Of a stretch of 50,438 bases of DNA, positions 25,567 through 34,205 are shown one piece after another. The first letter of the stretch is position 1, and each line of letters opens with the position of its first letter. The notes below the pieces were generated by a model. The model did not search any database and was not told where the DNA came from. It saw only the letters and a list, made by a program, of their open reading frames with translations. Location of the stretch: positions 1-50,438 of the forward strand of contig NZ_JAKRRW010000032.1 in assembly GCF_026191635.1 (NCBI RefSeq), in the 5' to 3' direction. The stretch is from Photobacterium obscurum (GTDB taxonomy: Bacteria; Pseudomonadota; Gammaproteobacteria; Enterobacterales; Vibrionaceae). Position numbers and translations under genes: made by a program.

Positions 25567-25913
25567 TCTTGCTGTCTTGTATTAATTAATTATCTAAATC
25601 AATGTGCTAGGTGTTATCAAAAGGAACATCATAGCTATGTGAAAAGGATGGAAGGTGTGAGAACGAGATAGTTCGATCATTACCGTTCCATTATCGCAAA
25701 TATTATACCGTTTTCTCTGCTGGTTAAATAGGGTGCAGTGACCGTTAAATGAGTGTATTTCTTACCCATGATGGGACTGTGAACACCGTGGTATATAAGT
25801 AAGCAGCAAGAGTGAGAATGATTGAAGGCGACGGAACTGTTACGTCGGTTGGCATATGCCGTCATTTACTGGATGGGCAGCCTGAGCTGCCCTTTTTTTG
25901 CCCTGTATTCCTA
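25567..25913. other. intergenic region with an orphan plus-strand terminator
   Basis: There is no convincing protein gene. The terminator at 25875-25899 points away from any annotated plus-strand gene, so a small RNA is possible between about 25690 and 25899. Confidence 0.4.
25875..25899 (+). terminator. strong plus-strand terminator without an obvious gene
   Basis: GGGCAGC, loop CTGA, GCTGCCC and seven T make a canonical intrinsic terminator. The nearest upstream genes are all on the minus strand. Confidence 0.75.
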
Positions 25914-26399
25914 TTACTCATAGTCAGAAGAGTATGTCTCTTCGTATGTGTGCGAGTACAGCTCAAAGAGGTTGCCAAACGGGTCTTCCAGGTAAACCAT
26001 TTGCGCGGGTTTGCTGTCATCTTTCGGGTGGTAGCGCATGATATCCATGCGTACTTTTCCGCCAAATTTTTCCGTGCGCTCGATAACCCCCTGGAAGTCA
26101 TCTGTCTGAAGGCTGAAATGGAAAATGCCGATGCGGGAGAAGTCTACCTCGTGGCGTTCCTGGCGCTCCTTCATTTCAAACAACTCAACGCCAATACCGT
26201 CAGTCGTGACAAGGTGGGCAATGTTGAACCCTTTAAAGCCCCCGCCAAAAACGGCCACACACATTCTGCCGATTGCGGTTTCACGCTCTTCTTCAACCTT
26301 GGTGTTGCCCATGACGACCTTAAGGCCAAGCGCATTGGTATAAAACTCAACCGCTTTGTCCATATCGCCGACCATAATGCCCACATGATTCATTTTCAT
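25914..26399 (-). CDS. VOC-superfamily (glyoxalase/dioxygenase-like) protein
   Basis: I chose the ATG at 26399 (MKMNHVGIMVGDMDKAVEFY) after TTGGGGTACGTT rather than the one at 26432; it gives 161 residues. Paired beta-alpha-beta-beta-beta modules are visible. Candidate metal ligands are the His of NHVGIMV, the His of GIFHFSLQTDD and the Glu of GNLFELYSHT, so a metal-dependent VOC enzyme is likely. The substrate is not predictable. It is a single gene with no linked pathway. Confidence 0.85.
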   Translation of the reverse strand: MKMNHVGIMVGDMDKAVEFYTNALGLKVVMGNTKVEEERETAIGRMCVAVFGGGFKGFNIAHLVTTDGIGVELFEMKERQERHEVDFSRIGIFHFSLQTDDFQGVIERTEKFGGKVRMDIMRYHPKDDSKPAQMVYLEDPFGNLFELYSHTYEETYSSDYE

Positions 26400-26908
26400 A
26401 ACGTACCCCAATTCGGTTGATTGATTTGTCACTTGTTTCGATGGGGACAGTATATGGTGCCTTAAATATAACTATAAATTATCAATTTTTATTGAAATAA
26501 TAATATTGATTTATTATATGGTGATGGATATGCGTGGCAGAGAAGTTTGAAGGGGAAGTCTTTGGCTAAATCATTGTCCAACTGGTCTAGCCCACTGTTG
26601 TAATCAGAGATAGGTGGAGTTGCATAGCCACGTCAAGATCCTGTTGTATTTGGTGGTGAGCTCTATGCCTACCCCGCATAATGCAACGCTGGGAAATCAG
26701 GTTTGGGAATGGTATTTATCACGACAAAAAATGCATTTTGCAGGAATTCAGCAAAATAAGATCCTTGGAAAGTATCAGCAAACTGGCTACAGATCAAACC
26801 CAATCAATACTTGTAATGCCGAGCGGCAGTGGCCAGTCTGGTGACCTTGTTATACTGCTTGGTTGCAGCTAGAATATGACTATAAAGACCGGTTAAAGGA
26901 CCTATTAA
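26400..26908. other. AT-rich gap upstream of the toxin-antitoxin pair
   Basis: A 76-codon plus-strand frame (26614-26844, GTG start) is present but has no ribosome site or recognisable pattern. The promoter of the toxin-antitoxin operon should lie near 26850-26900. Confidence 0.4.
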
Positions 26909-27157
26909 GTGACCACTAGAATTTTAGCTGATGTAGCGGCTAGCATTACCGAATTGAAAGCAAACCCAATGAAAGTTGCTTCTAGTGCTTATGGTGAACC
27001 TGTTGCTGTACTTAACCGAAATGAGCCAGCATTCTATTGCGTGCCTGCTGAAGCGTACGAAATGATGATGGACAGGCTTGAAGATCTTGAGTTATTGGCC
27101 ATTGCTAAAGAACGTGACTCTGAAGAAAGCATTTCGGTAAACCTTGATGACCTATAA
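26909..27157 (+). CDS. antitoxin, Phd/YefM (StbD/RelB-type) family
   Basis: The GTG start follows AAAGGACCTATTAA. The 82-residue protein has the Phd/YefM N-terminus: TTRILADVAASITELKANPM, then VASSAYGEPVAVLNRNEPAF and YCVPAEAYEMMMDRLEDLEL. This domain binds the operon promoter, and the acidic C-terminus (EESISVNLDDL) should cover the toxin. It overlaps the toxin gene by 11 bases. The pair most resembles StbD/StbE. Confidence 0.88.
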   Translation: MTTRILADVAASITELKANPMKVASSAYGEPVAVLNRNEPAFYCVPAEAYEMMMDRLEDLELLAIAKERDSEESISVNLDDL

Positions 27158-27437
27158 ACTCGACTTCAAAACGAGTGCGCTTAAAGAATGGAAAAAGCTG
27201 GGTTCAACGTTGCAACAGCAATTCAAGAAAAAACTCATTGAACGCCTGGATAACCCACATGTTCCGGCTTCAAAACTATCCGGTGCAGATAACATGTACA
27301 AAATTAAACTGCGCCAGTCCGGCTACCGTTTAGTCTACAAAGTTGAAGATGATGTTATCATTGTCACCGTCTTGGCTGTCGGTAAACGCGAACGAAGCGA
27401 TGTCTACCGTAAAGCGATGAAACGCTCAGATGACTGA
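27147..27437 (+). CDS. RelE/StbE-type mRNA-cleaving toxin
   Basis: The ATG at 27147 is inside the antitoxin gene; a TTG one codon earlier is less likely. The 96-residue protein has the RelE core: YKLDFKTSALKEWKKLGSTL, a basic helix, the LSGADNMYKIKLRQSGYRLVY strand pair and a final VITVLAVGKRERSDVY strand with conserved Arg and Tyr. It would cleave ribosome-bound mRNA when the antitoxin is lost, stabilising the replicon. Confidence 0.9.
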   Translation: MTYKLDFKTSALKEWKKLGSTLQQQFKKKLIERLDNPHVPASKLSGADNMYKIKLRQSGYRLVYKVEDDVIIVTVLAVGKRERSDVYRKAMKRSDD

Positions 27438-27498
27438 TTGAGGCATCCGCCTGAATACATGTATTAAAGTGTTGAATTTATATGTAGTTAGATAGCTA

Positions 27499-27522
27499 TT
27501 TCAGCCTGAAATAACCATGAGG
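27499..27522 (+). repeat. dispersed repeat copy D (TTTCAG..TGAAAT element)
   Basis: TTTCAGCCTGAAATAACCAT here matches the start of the copies at 31728, 35914 and 40692. The 30 bases upstream (TTAAAGTGTTGAATTTATAT) also resemble the upstream part of copy B. It lies just after the toxin gene. Confidence 0.45.
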
Positions 27523-27549
27523 CCGTCAAGTGGTAAAATGATTGCCCCG

Positions 27550-28062
27550 CTAGATTTTCCCATTGTTGGCTTTGTCGAAGCAGTACAGTTGTTCGTCAAT
27601 ATCACGGAGTGGCAGATGAAGCGTTTTGGCTATCTCTGTCAAATCCTGCGCATACTTAATGTAACTGTCGTAGCTGTAGGTGGAGTAGTAAGGTTTCTTT
27701 CCTGTTAGCGCGCGATATGCCCTAACATCGATAATCGGGAAAACGTCGGGATTGATAAACTTTAGTATCGTGCTTGCAAGGGGGAATCCTATTCCCTGGC
27801 TCAATACCAACCGTTCTATCACCTCTTTGACGAATGGCGACTCTAGCTCCACATTCTCCTGTGCCCCAAGGTTATTCAGAGCAGTCAGTGTTTTGTCGTC
27901 GACAGATAGAATGCGGTTCGATTTCCAAAGAGAGACTCTGCGCAGATCATCAACACCAATGTTGCTCGCGCCATTTAACATACGGTGAAGAGTGTCGGTT
28001 TCTTCAGTGTTGTATTCAAAGTTGAACGCCAGTTTGTCTCGTTCAATATCAAAGATCTTCAT
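27550..28062 (-). CDS. hypothetical protein with HhH-GPD-like segment
   Basis: The 170-residue protein starts at an ATG with AAAGGAT ribosome site, 15 bases after the upstream gene. The region LSQGIGFPLASTILKFINPD followed by VFPIIDVRAYRAL at about 88-122 resembles the helix-hairpin-helix and following Asp of HhH-GPD-fold DNA glycosylase relatives, a pattern found in many uncharacterised proteins. The conserved Asp of IIDVRA may be functional. Role unknown. It is the last of three genes on this strand. Confidence 0.6.
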   Translation of the reverse strand: MKIFDIERDKLAFNFEYNTEETDTLHRMLNGASNIGVDDLRRVSLWKSNRILSVDDKTLTALNNLGAQENVELESPFVKEVIERLVLSQGIGFPLASTILKFINPDVFPIIDVRAYRALTGKKPYYSTYSYDSYIKYAQDLTEIAKTLHLPLRDIDEQLYCFDKANNGKI

Positions 28063-28077
28063 TTTTATCCTTTGCCA

Positions 28078-28572
28078 TCATAGATCAACTGGGTAGCTGT
28101 TCCCGTTATTACACTCAATCATTTTGAATCCATTGTATGTACACTTTTGAGGGGGAGAGCCCAACTTATAGTATGCTGAATCTAAGAAGTTGATGACTCT
28201 TGTAAAGCTGTCAGACCAATTTGATTTCAATACCTTGATCTCATGAGGGGTGAGATTTCGCCCTTTTATGCATGAATCAAAAAAGAGATAAAACTCAAGG
28301 TCATCTCTGCTGTACTTGTTTTGTTTAAGGCGTTCAAAACAGCGTGAAGCTTGCGCATGGCTTTCCTTTGCTCGTGCAAGCGCGTCTACTTCGGCTTGGC
28401 GAATAACGTTTTTGTCATGTTCATCTTTGATATATAAGCCTACGCATAATAGACCTGCCAGAACGAACAATACGGCAGCAATAACTGATAGTCTCCGTAT
28501 GTGCTTTTGCAGAGAATACAAGTTAAAGTTCAACACCTTGTTGAACAAATCTCTTAACGTTAATTGCTTCAT
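28078..28572 (-). CDS. single-span membrane protein of unknown function
   Basis: The 164-residue protein has a basic N-terminus (KVLNFNLYSLQKHIRRLS), one TM helix at about 30-50 (VIAAVLFVLAGLLCVGLYI), then a soluble part with four cysteines that include CTYNGFKMIECNNG near the end. The soluble domain is probably periplasmic. No family recognised. It lies between two other unknown genes on the same strand. Confidence 0.55.
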   Translation of the reverse strand: MKQLTLRDLFNKVLNFNLYSLQKHIRRLSVIAAVLFVLAGLLCVGLYIKDEHDKNVIRQAEVDALARAKESHAQASRCFERLKQNKYSRDDLEFYLFFDSCIKGRNLTPHEIKVLKSNWSDSFTRVINFLDSAYYKLGSPPQKCTYNGFKMIECNNGNSYPVDL

Positions 28573-28600
28573 TCTTTGTACTTTAATTCGGAGGATTCTT

Positions 28601-28891
28601 CTATGAGAATTTTGAAGCGTCGAAGGCTTCTTTGATCTCTACCAGAGTAAAAGGCTCAGAGATATTTCCTTCTTTGAAATCATCAACATCCGCGGCTTGA
28701 TGATTCACGCCTCTGAAGCATCTAACCAGGCCGTTGGGAAACCTAATTTGATAGTTTGGGGTGAGCCCCTTTCCCAACAATCCGAACTGAGCAGTAGAGC
28801 CTTCAATATCTCGCATCTTTCCGAGTACATGTCGAAGATAGACTCGGCCCAGGGTTGAGATATCGGCAATAGACCATGTGAGTTTACTCAT
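28601..28891 (-). CDS. small soluble hypothetical protein
   Basis: The 96-residue product has a good ribosome site (AAGGATACTCA) before the ATG. The sequence (LTWSIADISTLGRVYLRHVL; later YQIRFPNGLVRCFRGV) does not match a family I know. It is the first gene of a three-gene minus-strand run ending at 27550. Confidence 0.55.
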   Translation of the reverse strand: MSKLTWSIADISTLGRVYLRHVLGKMRDIEGSTAQFGLLGKGLTPNYQIRFPNGLVRCFRGVNHQAADVDDFKEGNISEPFTLVEIKEAFDASKFS

Positions 28892-29186
28892 TGAGTATCC
28901 TTATTCATTCTTATTGTTAAAATCAATTGGGGATAATATCAGGAATTCGTTTTTTAGTCCAAAATAAGGGGTGTTGTACGCTATAGGTATCTCTATGAGT
29001 GTTGGGGATCGCTCTTCAATGCCTCATGTAGGATACCAGGCACAGACCTCGATCTGTCGGCAGGGGCTCGCCCCCTCTTGTCCATTTGGTGCGCAACGCT
29101 AAGGGACGCGTTAGAAGATGGGAAATCAATCTGGGCCGAAGAGAATCTAGCCCAGATTTAATCTGAAAGATCCGAGTCAACAATGG
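28892..29186. other. short intergenic region after the MCP gene
   Basis: It presumably holds the MCP terminator and the promoter of the small gene at 28891. No clear hairpin with a T tail was found. Confidence 0.3.
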
Positions 29187-30824
29187 CTACACTTTGAACC
29201 GACCCAGGAGCTCAACGATGTTCCGGCTTGAGCGATGTACCTGGTGAACGGTAGCGGATGCGTTGTCACAGCCATCAGCCAGGTTGGTTGCGATCTCTTG
29301 AAGTTTCATTAGGTTCATATTGATCTCTTCTGAAACAGAGCTTTGCTCTTCAGCTGCGCCGGCGACGGAGATATTCATGTCATTTAGGGTAGTAATTGAC
29401 TCCACAACCTCACTTAGACGTTCGCTGATTTCAATTGTCTCTCGCTCGGTATCCTCACTTTGAGTCTTGCTTACCGCAATAGCTTTAACTGACACAGAAA
29501 CCATTTCATTTAGTCGACCAAGCATCGCGTTAATTTCCTCGGTGCTGTCAGCCGTTCTTGCCGCAAGGGCACGAACTTCATCCGCAACAACCGCAAACCC
29601 CCGGCCCTGTTCGCCGGCACGAGCTGCCTCTATCGCCGCGTTCAGTGCTAATAGATTGGTTTGGTCTGCAATTTCACCGATAACCGTTGTTACCTGGCCG
29701 ATATTTTCAGCTTCCTTGCAAAGCTCTTGAATGTTGTGATCCGTCGTTTCAAAATCAACAACCATTTGCTTAACGGTCTTGTTCGCAACATCAACAATCT
29801 CAATCGCACGCAGAGCTTGGTTGCTTGTGCTGTCTGTCGTTGCCGAGGTTTGAGTTGCAGTGTCGGCAACGCTCTGAGCCGTCGAGCTCATTTCGTGTAC
29901 CGCGGTCGCGACCATTTCAGTCTCCTGCATTTGAACGGCCATGCTGGTTGAAATGTCTTCAGACTGTTTTTCCAGATCTTCCGTTGCGATTTCAATCTCT
30001 CTTGCCGCGTGATTAACGTCAGTAACCATCAATCTTAACGAAGATATGAACTTGTTGATTGCAATACCGAGAGCGCCAATTTCATCTTCACTGACAATTT
30101 TGAGTTGCTTCGTTAAATCGCCATCACCATTAGCGATATTGTCAACCTCTTCCACCAGTTTGCTAAGTCTTCCTACTATTGCTTTGACAAAAACGAATGC
30201 AACTGATGCGGCTATGATAAAGAATACGGTCAGGGTAGACAGGATAAACGTGGTCTCTTTGGTTTTAAGATCTTCGATAAGGCCATCAATCAGGTTAAGC
30301 CTTTTCTCGATGTCGGATAGCACAATGCCTGTGGTAATTAGCGCATCGTATTTTTTTAGATACACAGTGTAATACATTTTCTCGTGAATAGAGTTATCTC
30401 GAGAATCTCTGATCTTAACCACATCAATACAGCCGTTGACATCTCTACAGCCTGCCAGCTTTACCGTCTCAGGTTGGCCTCTGTCTATCGGCGTGCCATT
30501 TAACGACGAATTTGCACCGTGAGATAAAATTGTTTTGTTTGGTTTGAAAAAGATAAAGTAACCGTTGTCACCAAACTTCGTTCTAGCTACAGTGTCGATG
30601 ATCTCCTGCTCTGAGGAGCCAGTTTCAAACGAGCTTTCAAAAATCTGATAGCTCTCAACTAGCTTTTGTTTTTCATCATCAAGTTCGCCTTCGTTGATAG
30701 TGCTAATTACTACTTCAGCCATATTCTCAATGGCATATTTACTAAGCAGGATACTAGCAACACTGGCTGCTGCCAGTGGTAAGATGGCAAGGCCTATAAT
30801 CTTTTGACGAATACTCAAGCTCAC
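29187..30824 (-). CDS. methyl-accepting chemotaxis protein with Cache-type sensor
   Basis: The 545-residue protein has TM1 at about 10-30, a periplasmic sensor of about 155 residues with single-Cache features (FGDNGYFIFFKPNKTILSHG), TM2 at about 195-215, a HAMP domain to about 270, and a full signalling hairpin with the invariant tip IADQTNLLALNAAIEAARAG and RGFAVVADEVRALA. There is no C-terminal receptor-tethering pentapeptide. It should signal through CheA/CheW encoded elsewhere. The ligand is unknown. Confidence 0.93.
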   Translation of the reverse strand: MSLSIRQKIIGLAILPLAAASVASILLSKYAIENMAEVVISTINEGELDDEKQKLVESYQIFESSFETGSSEQEIIDTVARTKFGDNGYFIFFKPNKTILSHGANSSLNGTPIDRGQPETVKLAGCRDVNGCIDVVKIRDSRDNSIHEKMYYTVYLKKYDALITTGIVLSDIEKRLNLIDGLIEDLKTKETTFILSTLTVFFIIAASVAFVFVKAIVGRLSKLVEEVDNIANGDGDLTKQLKIVSEDEIGALGIAINKFISSLRLMVTDVNHAAREIEIATEDLEKQSEDISTSMAVQMQETEMVATAVHEMSSTAQSVADTATQTSATTDSTSNQALRAIEIVDVANKTVKQMVVDFETTDHNIQELCKEAENIGQVTTVIGEIADQTNLLALNAAIEAARAGEQGRGFAVVADEVRALAARTADSTEEINAMLGRLNEMVSVSVKAIAVSKTQSEDTERETIEISERLSEVVESITTLNDMNISVAGAAEEQSSVSEEINMNLMKLQEIATNLADGCDNASATVHQVHRSSRNIVELLGRFKV

Positions 30825-31253
30825 TTAACATTCTCCTATTATATTGGCCACATAAAGTGCAGCGTCTATTATTATATTCCGTGCGGGAATATACACCTTT
30901 ACTAGGGAACGATCTAGTGGATTGCTCTGAGATGTGTGTGTGCTTATTATTATATGGAACTAATAACTTGAAATTTAACATTATTTTTGTTTGATTGAAC
31001 CTGAGAACTCTGAAAGCGTCACAGCACAAGATTGCCACAACGAGATAACCCGTGAATTCAATCAAAACCACCGAGTGTGACGTACTGCTTGAGTTTTTTA
31101 TATTAGTTAAATAGTATGAACTGAATAAATTGCATTATATTATGCCAGTATTTCATAAACTTTGGTGCAGAGGAATAATAGCAATCCATTAGATTGCATA
31201 ATCTTTCAATTTCCAATGTTCTTTTATTGGCTTTATATTCACATGGTCAATTA
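30825..31253. other. divergent AT-rich promoter region
   Basis: It lies between the MCP gene and the Lrp-domain gene. The second gene's frame extends upstream to 31194 (TTG), but a hydrophobic, non-conserved start makes that unlikely. Confidence 0.4.
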
Positions 31254-31601
31254 ATGAGTGCGCCAATAATTGTTGACGCTGCTATATACTTCCAAGAACC
31301 TTATCTAGAAGTGCCAATAAGGTACTTCTGTTTTTGCCTTGATTCCTTCATCAAGGCGAATGTCTATCGCAGCTTTCGCAGCTCGATCATGAAGTACCCC
31401 GAAGTTACTCAGTGCTACCAGATATCGGGAAGTTATGATTTCCTGCTTATCGTGCGGGTTCACGATATCCAGGCGTGTGAGGATTTCATTGAAGGCTCAT
31501 TGCGAAAGGATCTGAATATCAGAAAATTCCACACATCGATTTCTTTACGGACCGTCAAATTCTCTACAGAAGTGAATCTGGATAGGTCTGGATCAGATTA
31601 G
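31254..31601 (+). CDS. stand-alone Lrp/AsnC ligand-binding (RAM) domain protein
   Basis: The 115-residue product carries the effector-binding and oligomerisation domain of Lrp-family regulators: RYFCFCLDSFIKANVYRSFR, then MKYPEVTQCYQISGSYDFLL and the final SISLRTVKFSTEV strand. The N-terminal helix-turn-helix present in regular Lrp proteins of about 150 residues is absent; the 35 residues ahead of the RAM domain do not form one. It may be a stand-alone sensing or modulating subunit, or a truncated regulator. The ATG has only a weak ribosome site. Confidence 0.65.
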   Translation: MSAPIIVDAAIYFQEPYLEVPIRYFCFCLDSFIKANVYRSFRSSIMKYPEVTQCYQISGSYDFLLIVRVHDIQACEDFIEGSLRKDLNIRKFHTSISLRTVKFSTEVNLDRSGSD

Positions 31602-31856
31602 GGGCGTCACCGGCTTGATGGTGAGGGTAAGTGGTTACCCTGTCATGGTTGGAGGCACTTCGGCTATATAATTATCCATCTGAAAATTTTACATAAGTTT
31701 TTGAAATTATCCGCTTTATGTGGAATGTTTCAGACTGAAATCGCCATGAAATGTCAGGTCTGCCACGCCAGCATAAAGGCGCAGCGATAGCTTGGGTTAC
31801 CGCCTTGAACTGAGAATGAAAAGTATTGGGGTAAACGCTGTAATACTTTTTATGTA
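31602..31856. other. intergenic region carrying repeat copy A
   Basis: No gene is seen apart from the dispersed repeat at 31728-31758. Confidence 0.4.
31728..31758 (+). repeat. dispersed repeat copy A
   Basis: TTTCAGACTGAAATCGCCAT followed by GAAATGTCAGG matches copies B and C over about 30 bases, in the same orientation. Confidence 0.6.
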
Positions 31857-31976
31857 TTACTTTCTGTTCCATGGTGGTTCGTACATCAGAATTAGCAAGC
31901 GTTCAATGGCCAACGCCATACTGGCATCTTGAGTCTCCACCCACCGGACCGACAGTTTTTCATTCCAATGATTCAT
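31857..31976 (-). pseudogene. remnant of a gene ending ...EPPWNRK, possibly GIY-YIG-like
   Basis: A minus-strand frame reads as a convincing protein C-terminus: LSVRWVETQDASMALAIERL followed by LILMYEPPWNRK and TAA. The frame is open to 32021 but then meets TGA. An ATG at 31976 would give only 39 residues. The ALxIERLLIxxYxPPWN pattern recalls the end of GIY-YIG-type nucleases, but I am not sure. I infer the tail of a deleted gene. Confidence 0.45.
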
Positions 31977-32021
31977 ACACCCTCTTGAAATATGCGTTTG
32001 GTTTAGGAGCGGGTAATGCAA

Positions 32022-32369
32022 TCACTAAGCCCAGGCTATTGCTTTCATCGGTTACAAACAATAACAGACACACGGCTAAAGTTGTAAATAGAATGCAACG
32101 TATGTTATCTTTTGCCATTCTTTTTGATTATGGCTCCTGATGATACAGAACATTGATGTCGCTATTGATTGATGTTAGTCACAAAACACCATTTAAAATC
32201 AATATCTTGTGTTGTTTTCTTTTATTGGTTTAATTTTCAAAGTGACACGGTAGCATCGTTAATAACGGATGTTGTAAGTATGTCCTAAAAACATAGCGGC
32301 ATTAGAGTTAATAACAGTCACTCTAAGCGGGCCAGAGCAAGTTTTACAGAAGCGAAGTCGAACAAAACC
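32022..32369. other. AT-rich upstream region of the NucS-like gene
   Basis: No gene or hairpin stands out. The region probably contains the promoter of 32370. Confidence 0.35.
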
Positions 32370-33419
32370 ATGAACATCAGCATCAACAACCGCTCACTGG
32401 CGCCGGAAGTGTTTGACAGTGAGGCCGAGCTGCAGTCTCTGATTGAGAAGAACCCTAACCTGCTGATTCACCACCATGAGTCGCCTATCATTTATGCGCG
32501 TCGCGAGGTTAACTTGCCTGATGCGGGTTACCTTGATTTGCTGTGCATTGACGAGGAAGGTACGCCTATCGCTGTGGAGGTTAAGCTGGGCCGAAATGCC
32601 GAGAGCCGTCGTAAGGTGGTGGCGCAGGCGTTTGATTATGCTGCCGATCTCTCGGAGCTGACAATTGACGAGCTCGATGATATTTGTGGGGGCTCGATTG
32701 AGGCGTGCCTGTCGGCGCTGGAGCTGGAAGAGAACCTGTGGAAACGCTGCGGCACCAATTTGCGTGCCGGTCAGCTGAAAATCATTGTCGCCGTCGACGA
32801 GACCAACGAAAGCCTGAACCGTATGGTGCGCTACATTAACGACCACAGTGATCTGGATGTTCGCCTGGTTGCCATCAGCAAGTTTAACGGTGGCGAGATC
32901 CTGGTGCCTAATATTATTGTCTCGGGCAATGGCCAGGAGAAGGTGGTCAAGAAGAGCAAGCTGCGCCATGGCGACGATCGTGTCTCGGAGGTCTTCGAGG
33001 CGCTGATCCGTACCTATAATGAAACCGCGACGTTTAAGACGACCGGCAGCGCCGTGACCTACCGCCCTGTTCAAATGCAGGGCTGGAACAAGAAAATCCA
33101 CTATGAGTTTTTGCGCCACACTAAAAGCGGCGAAATTGGCGTGGAAATTCACAACGAGTCAAGCAGCTATGCGGCGGTGTCTGATTACCTTGATACGCTC
33201 GAGGGGACGGTTGTGCGTGGCCATACTATCGCTGTGGCCAAGCGCCGGGAAGGTAGCGCCCGGGGCCGTGCATTTATCAAGTTTGACGAGAATACCGCGC
33301 CAAGTGTGATTGCCGAGGCCATGATGGCGCTGATTGAACACACCAAAGATGAGATTGCCTCTTCGACGATAAGTAACCGTACCGCCGAAAAGTTTAGCCA
33401 GTCGTTGGTACCGGGGTAA
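32370..33419 (+). CDS. NucS/DUF91-like PD-(D/E)XK endonuclease
   Basis: The 349-residue protein has the nuclease core near its N-terminus: AGYLDLLCIDEEGTPIAVEV with Asp 56, Glu 70 and Lys 72, and QAFDYAADL at about 86-94. This arrangement is that of the NucS/EndoMS family and related DUF91 proteins that act on branched or mismatched DNA. An alpha-beta middle and a C-terminal domain of about 130 residues follow; the latter (YEFLRHTKSGEIGVEIHNES) is of unknown function. Ribosome site weak. A small gene follows four bases downstream. Confidence 0.8.
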   Translation: MNISINNRSLAPEVFDSEAELQSLIEKNPNLLIHHHESPIIYARREVNLPDAGYLDLLCIDEEGTPIAVEVKLGRNAESRRKVVAQAFDYAADLSELTIDELDDICGGSIEACLSALELEENLWKRCGTNLRAGQLKIIVAVDETNESLNRMVRYINDHSDLDVRLVAISKFNGGEILVPNIIVSGNGQEKVVKKSKLRHGDDRVSEVFEALIRTYNETATFKTTGSAVTYRPVQMQGWNKKIHYEFLRHTKSGEIGVEIHNESSSYAAVSDYLDTLEGTVVRGHTIAVAKRREGSARGRAFIKFDENTAPSVIAEAMMALIEHTKDEIASSTISNRTAEKFSQSLVPG

Positions 33420-33423
33420 CAAC

Positions 33424-33669
33424 ATGTCTGATAGTCACGCCGATCTGTTTCCCGAGGAATACGACTTTATCGGTGACAGCGTCACCGATGCCAGGCTGAG
33501 AAGGCGTGGTGTCAATCCGATGGCGCAATCTTACATCGATGCGGTGAACGAGCGGCGTTATCAGATGGGTGTAAAGGCGTTTATGCCGACCAGTGCCTCG
33601 CCAGAGCACCATCTGGCTAGCCTGAACGATGACAAGTTCCTCACCTCTCATGCTTTTTTGGCTCGGTAA
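33424..33669 (+). CDS. small hypothetical protein coupled to the NucS-like gene
   Basis: The 81-residue frame starts four bases after the nuclease stop, within reach of its GGGG sequence. It is polar with a DARLRRRGVNPMAQSYIDAV stretch and no signal peptide or TM helix. No family recognised. Gene order suggests an accessory protein of the nuclease. Confidence 0.55.
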   Translation: MSDSHADLFPEEYDFIGDSVTDARLRRRGVNPMAQSYIDAVNERRYQMGVKAFMPTSASPEHHLASLNDDKFLTSHAFLAR

Positions 33670-33839
33670 GTATTACTTCGGGTGAAATTGATTAATGGCC
33701 ACAAGTGCAAAATAGCATGCAATGAGTGTTATATTGGGCTTGTGGCTATCACTCATTAATGGCTATAAATAGTTGTTATTTATTTACTTGCTATCTTTTT
33801 TAATATAATTATTAGCTCACTAAAAATTTGGTTATATAT

Positions 33840-34205
33840 ATGTCTGATAAGTTACTCATAGTTGATGATTCAGCGTTCTCTCGCAGAATGATACATCGTG
33901 CTATCCCTGAACAATGGAATGTCGATATTGCCGAGGCCGACGGCGGCTGCAATGCGCTGGCGATGTGCAAGGTATCCAGTTTTGGGTATGTGTTTTTGGA
34001 TCTGACCATGCCGGATATGGATGGGATCGAGGTACTGAGACACCTGAAGGAGATGAGCTACCCGGCTAAGGTGTATGTCATCTCTGCGGATATTCAACAG
34101 GAAGTACAGAAAGAGGCGCGGGAGCTGGGAGCCGTCGCGTTTATTCCCAAGCCGGTGACGGCCGAAGAGCTGGATACCTTTTTGCGCCAGGAAGGAGTGT
34201 ATTGA
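33840..34205 (+). CDS. CheY-like response regulator receiver protein
   Basis: The ATG at 33840 gives 121 residues, a bare receiver domain. It has the acidic pair in LLIVDDSAFSRRM, the phospho-acceptor Asp in VFLDLTMPDMDG, the Ser/Thr switch in YVISAD and the Lys in FIPKPV. There is no output domain, so it acts through protein contact as CheY does. Its stop overlaps the next start (TGATG). With the CheC-like phosphatase and the diguanylate cyclase downstream it makes a compact signalling operon. Confidence 0.9.
   Translation: MSDKLLIVDDSAFSRRMIHRAIPEQWNVDIAEADGGCNALAMCKVSSFGYVFLDLTMPDMDGIEVLRHLKEMSYPAKVYVISADIQQEVQKEARELGAVAFIPKPVTAEELDTFLRQEGVY

Noticed and set aside
25812..26420. 202-codon plus-strand frame
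   Set aside because: It is the shadow of the VOC-fold gene on the minus strand, whose motifs are clear.
26614..26844. 76-codon plus-strand frame ahead of the toxin-antitoxin pair
   Set aside because: GTG start without ribosome site and no recognisable sequence pattern; neighbouring frames are open to a similar extent.
32394..33152. 252-codon minus-strand frame
   Set aside because: Antisense shadow of the NucS-like gene; residue composition is that of a reverse reading.
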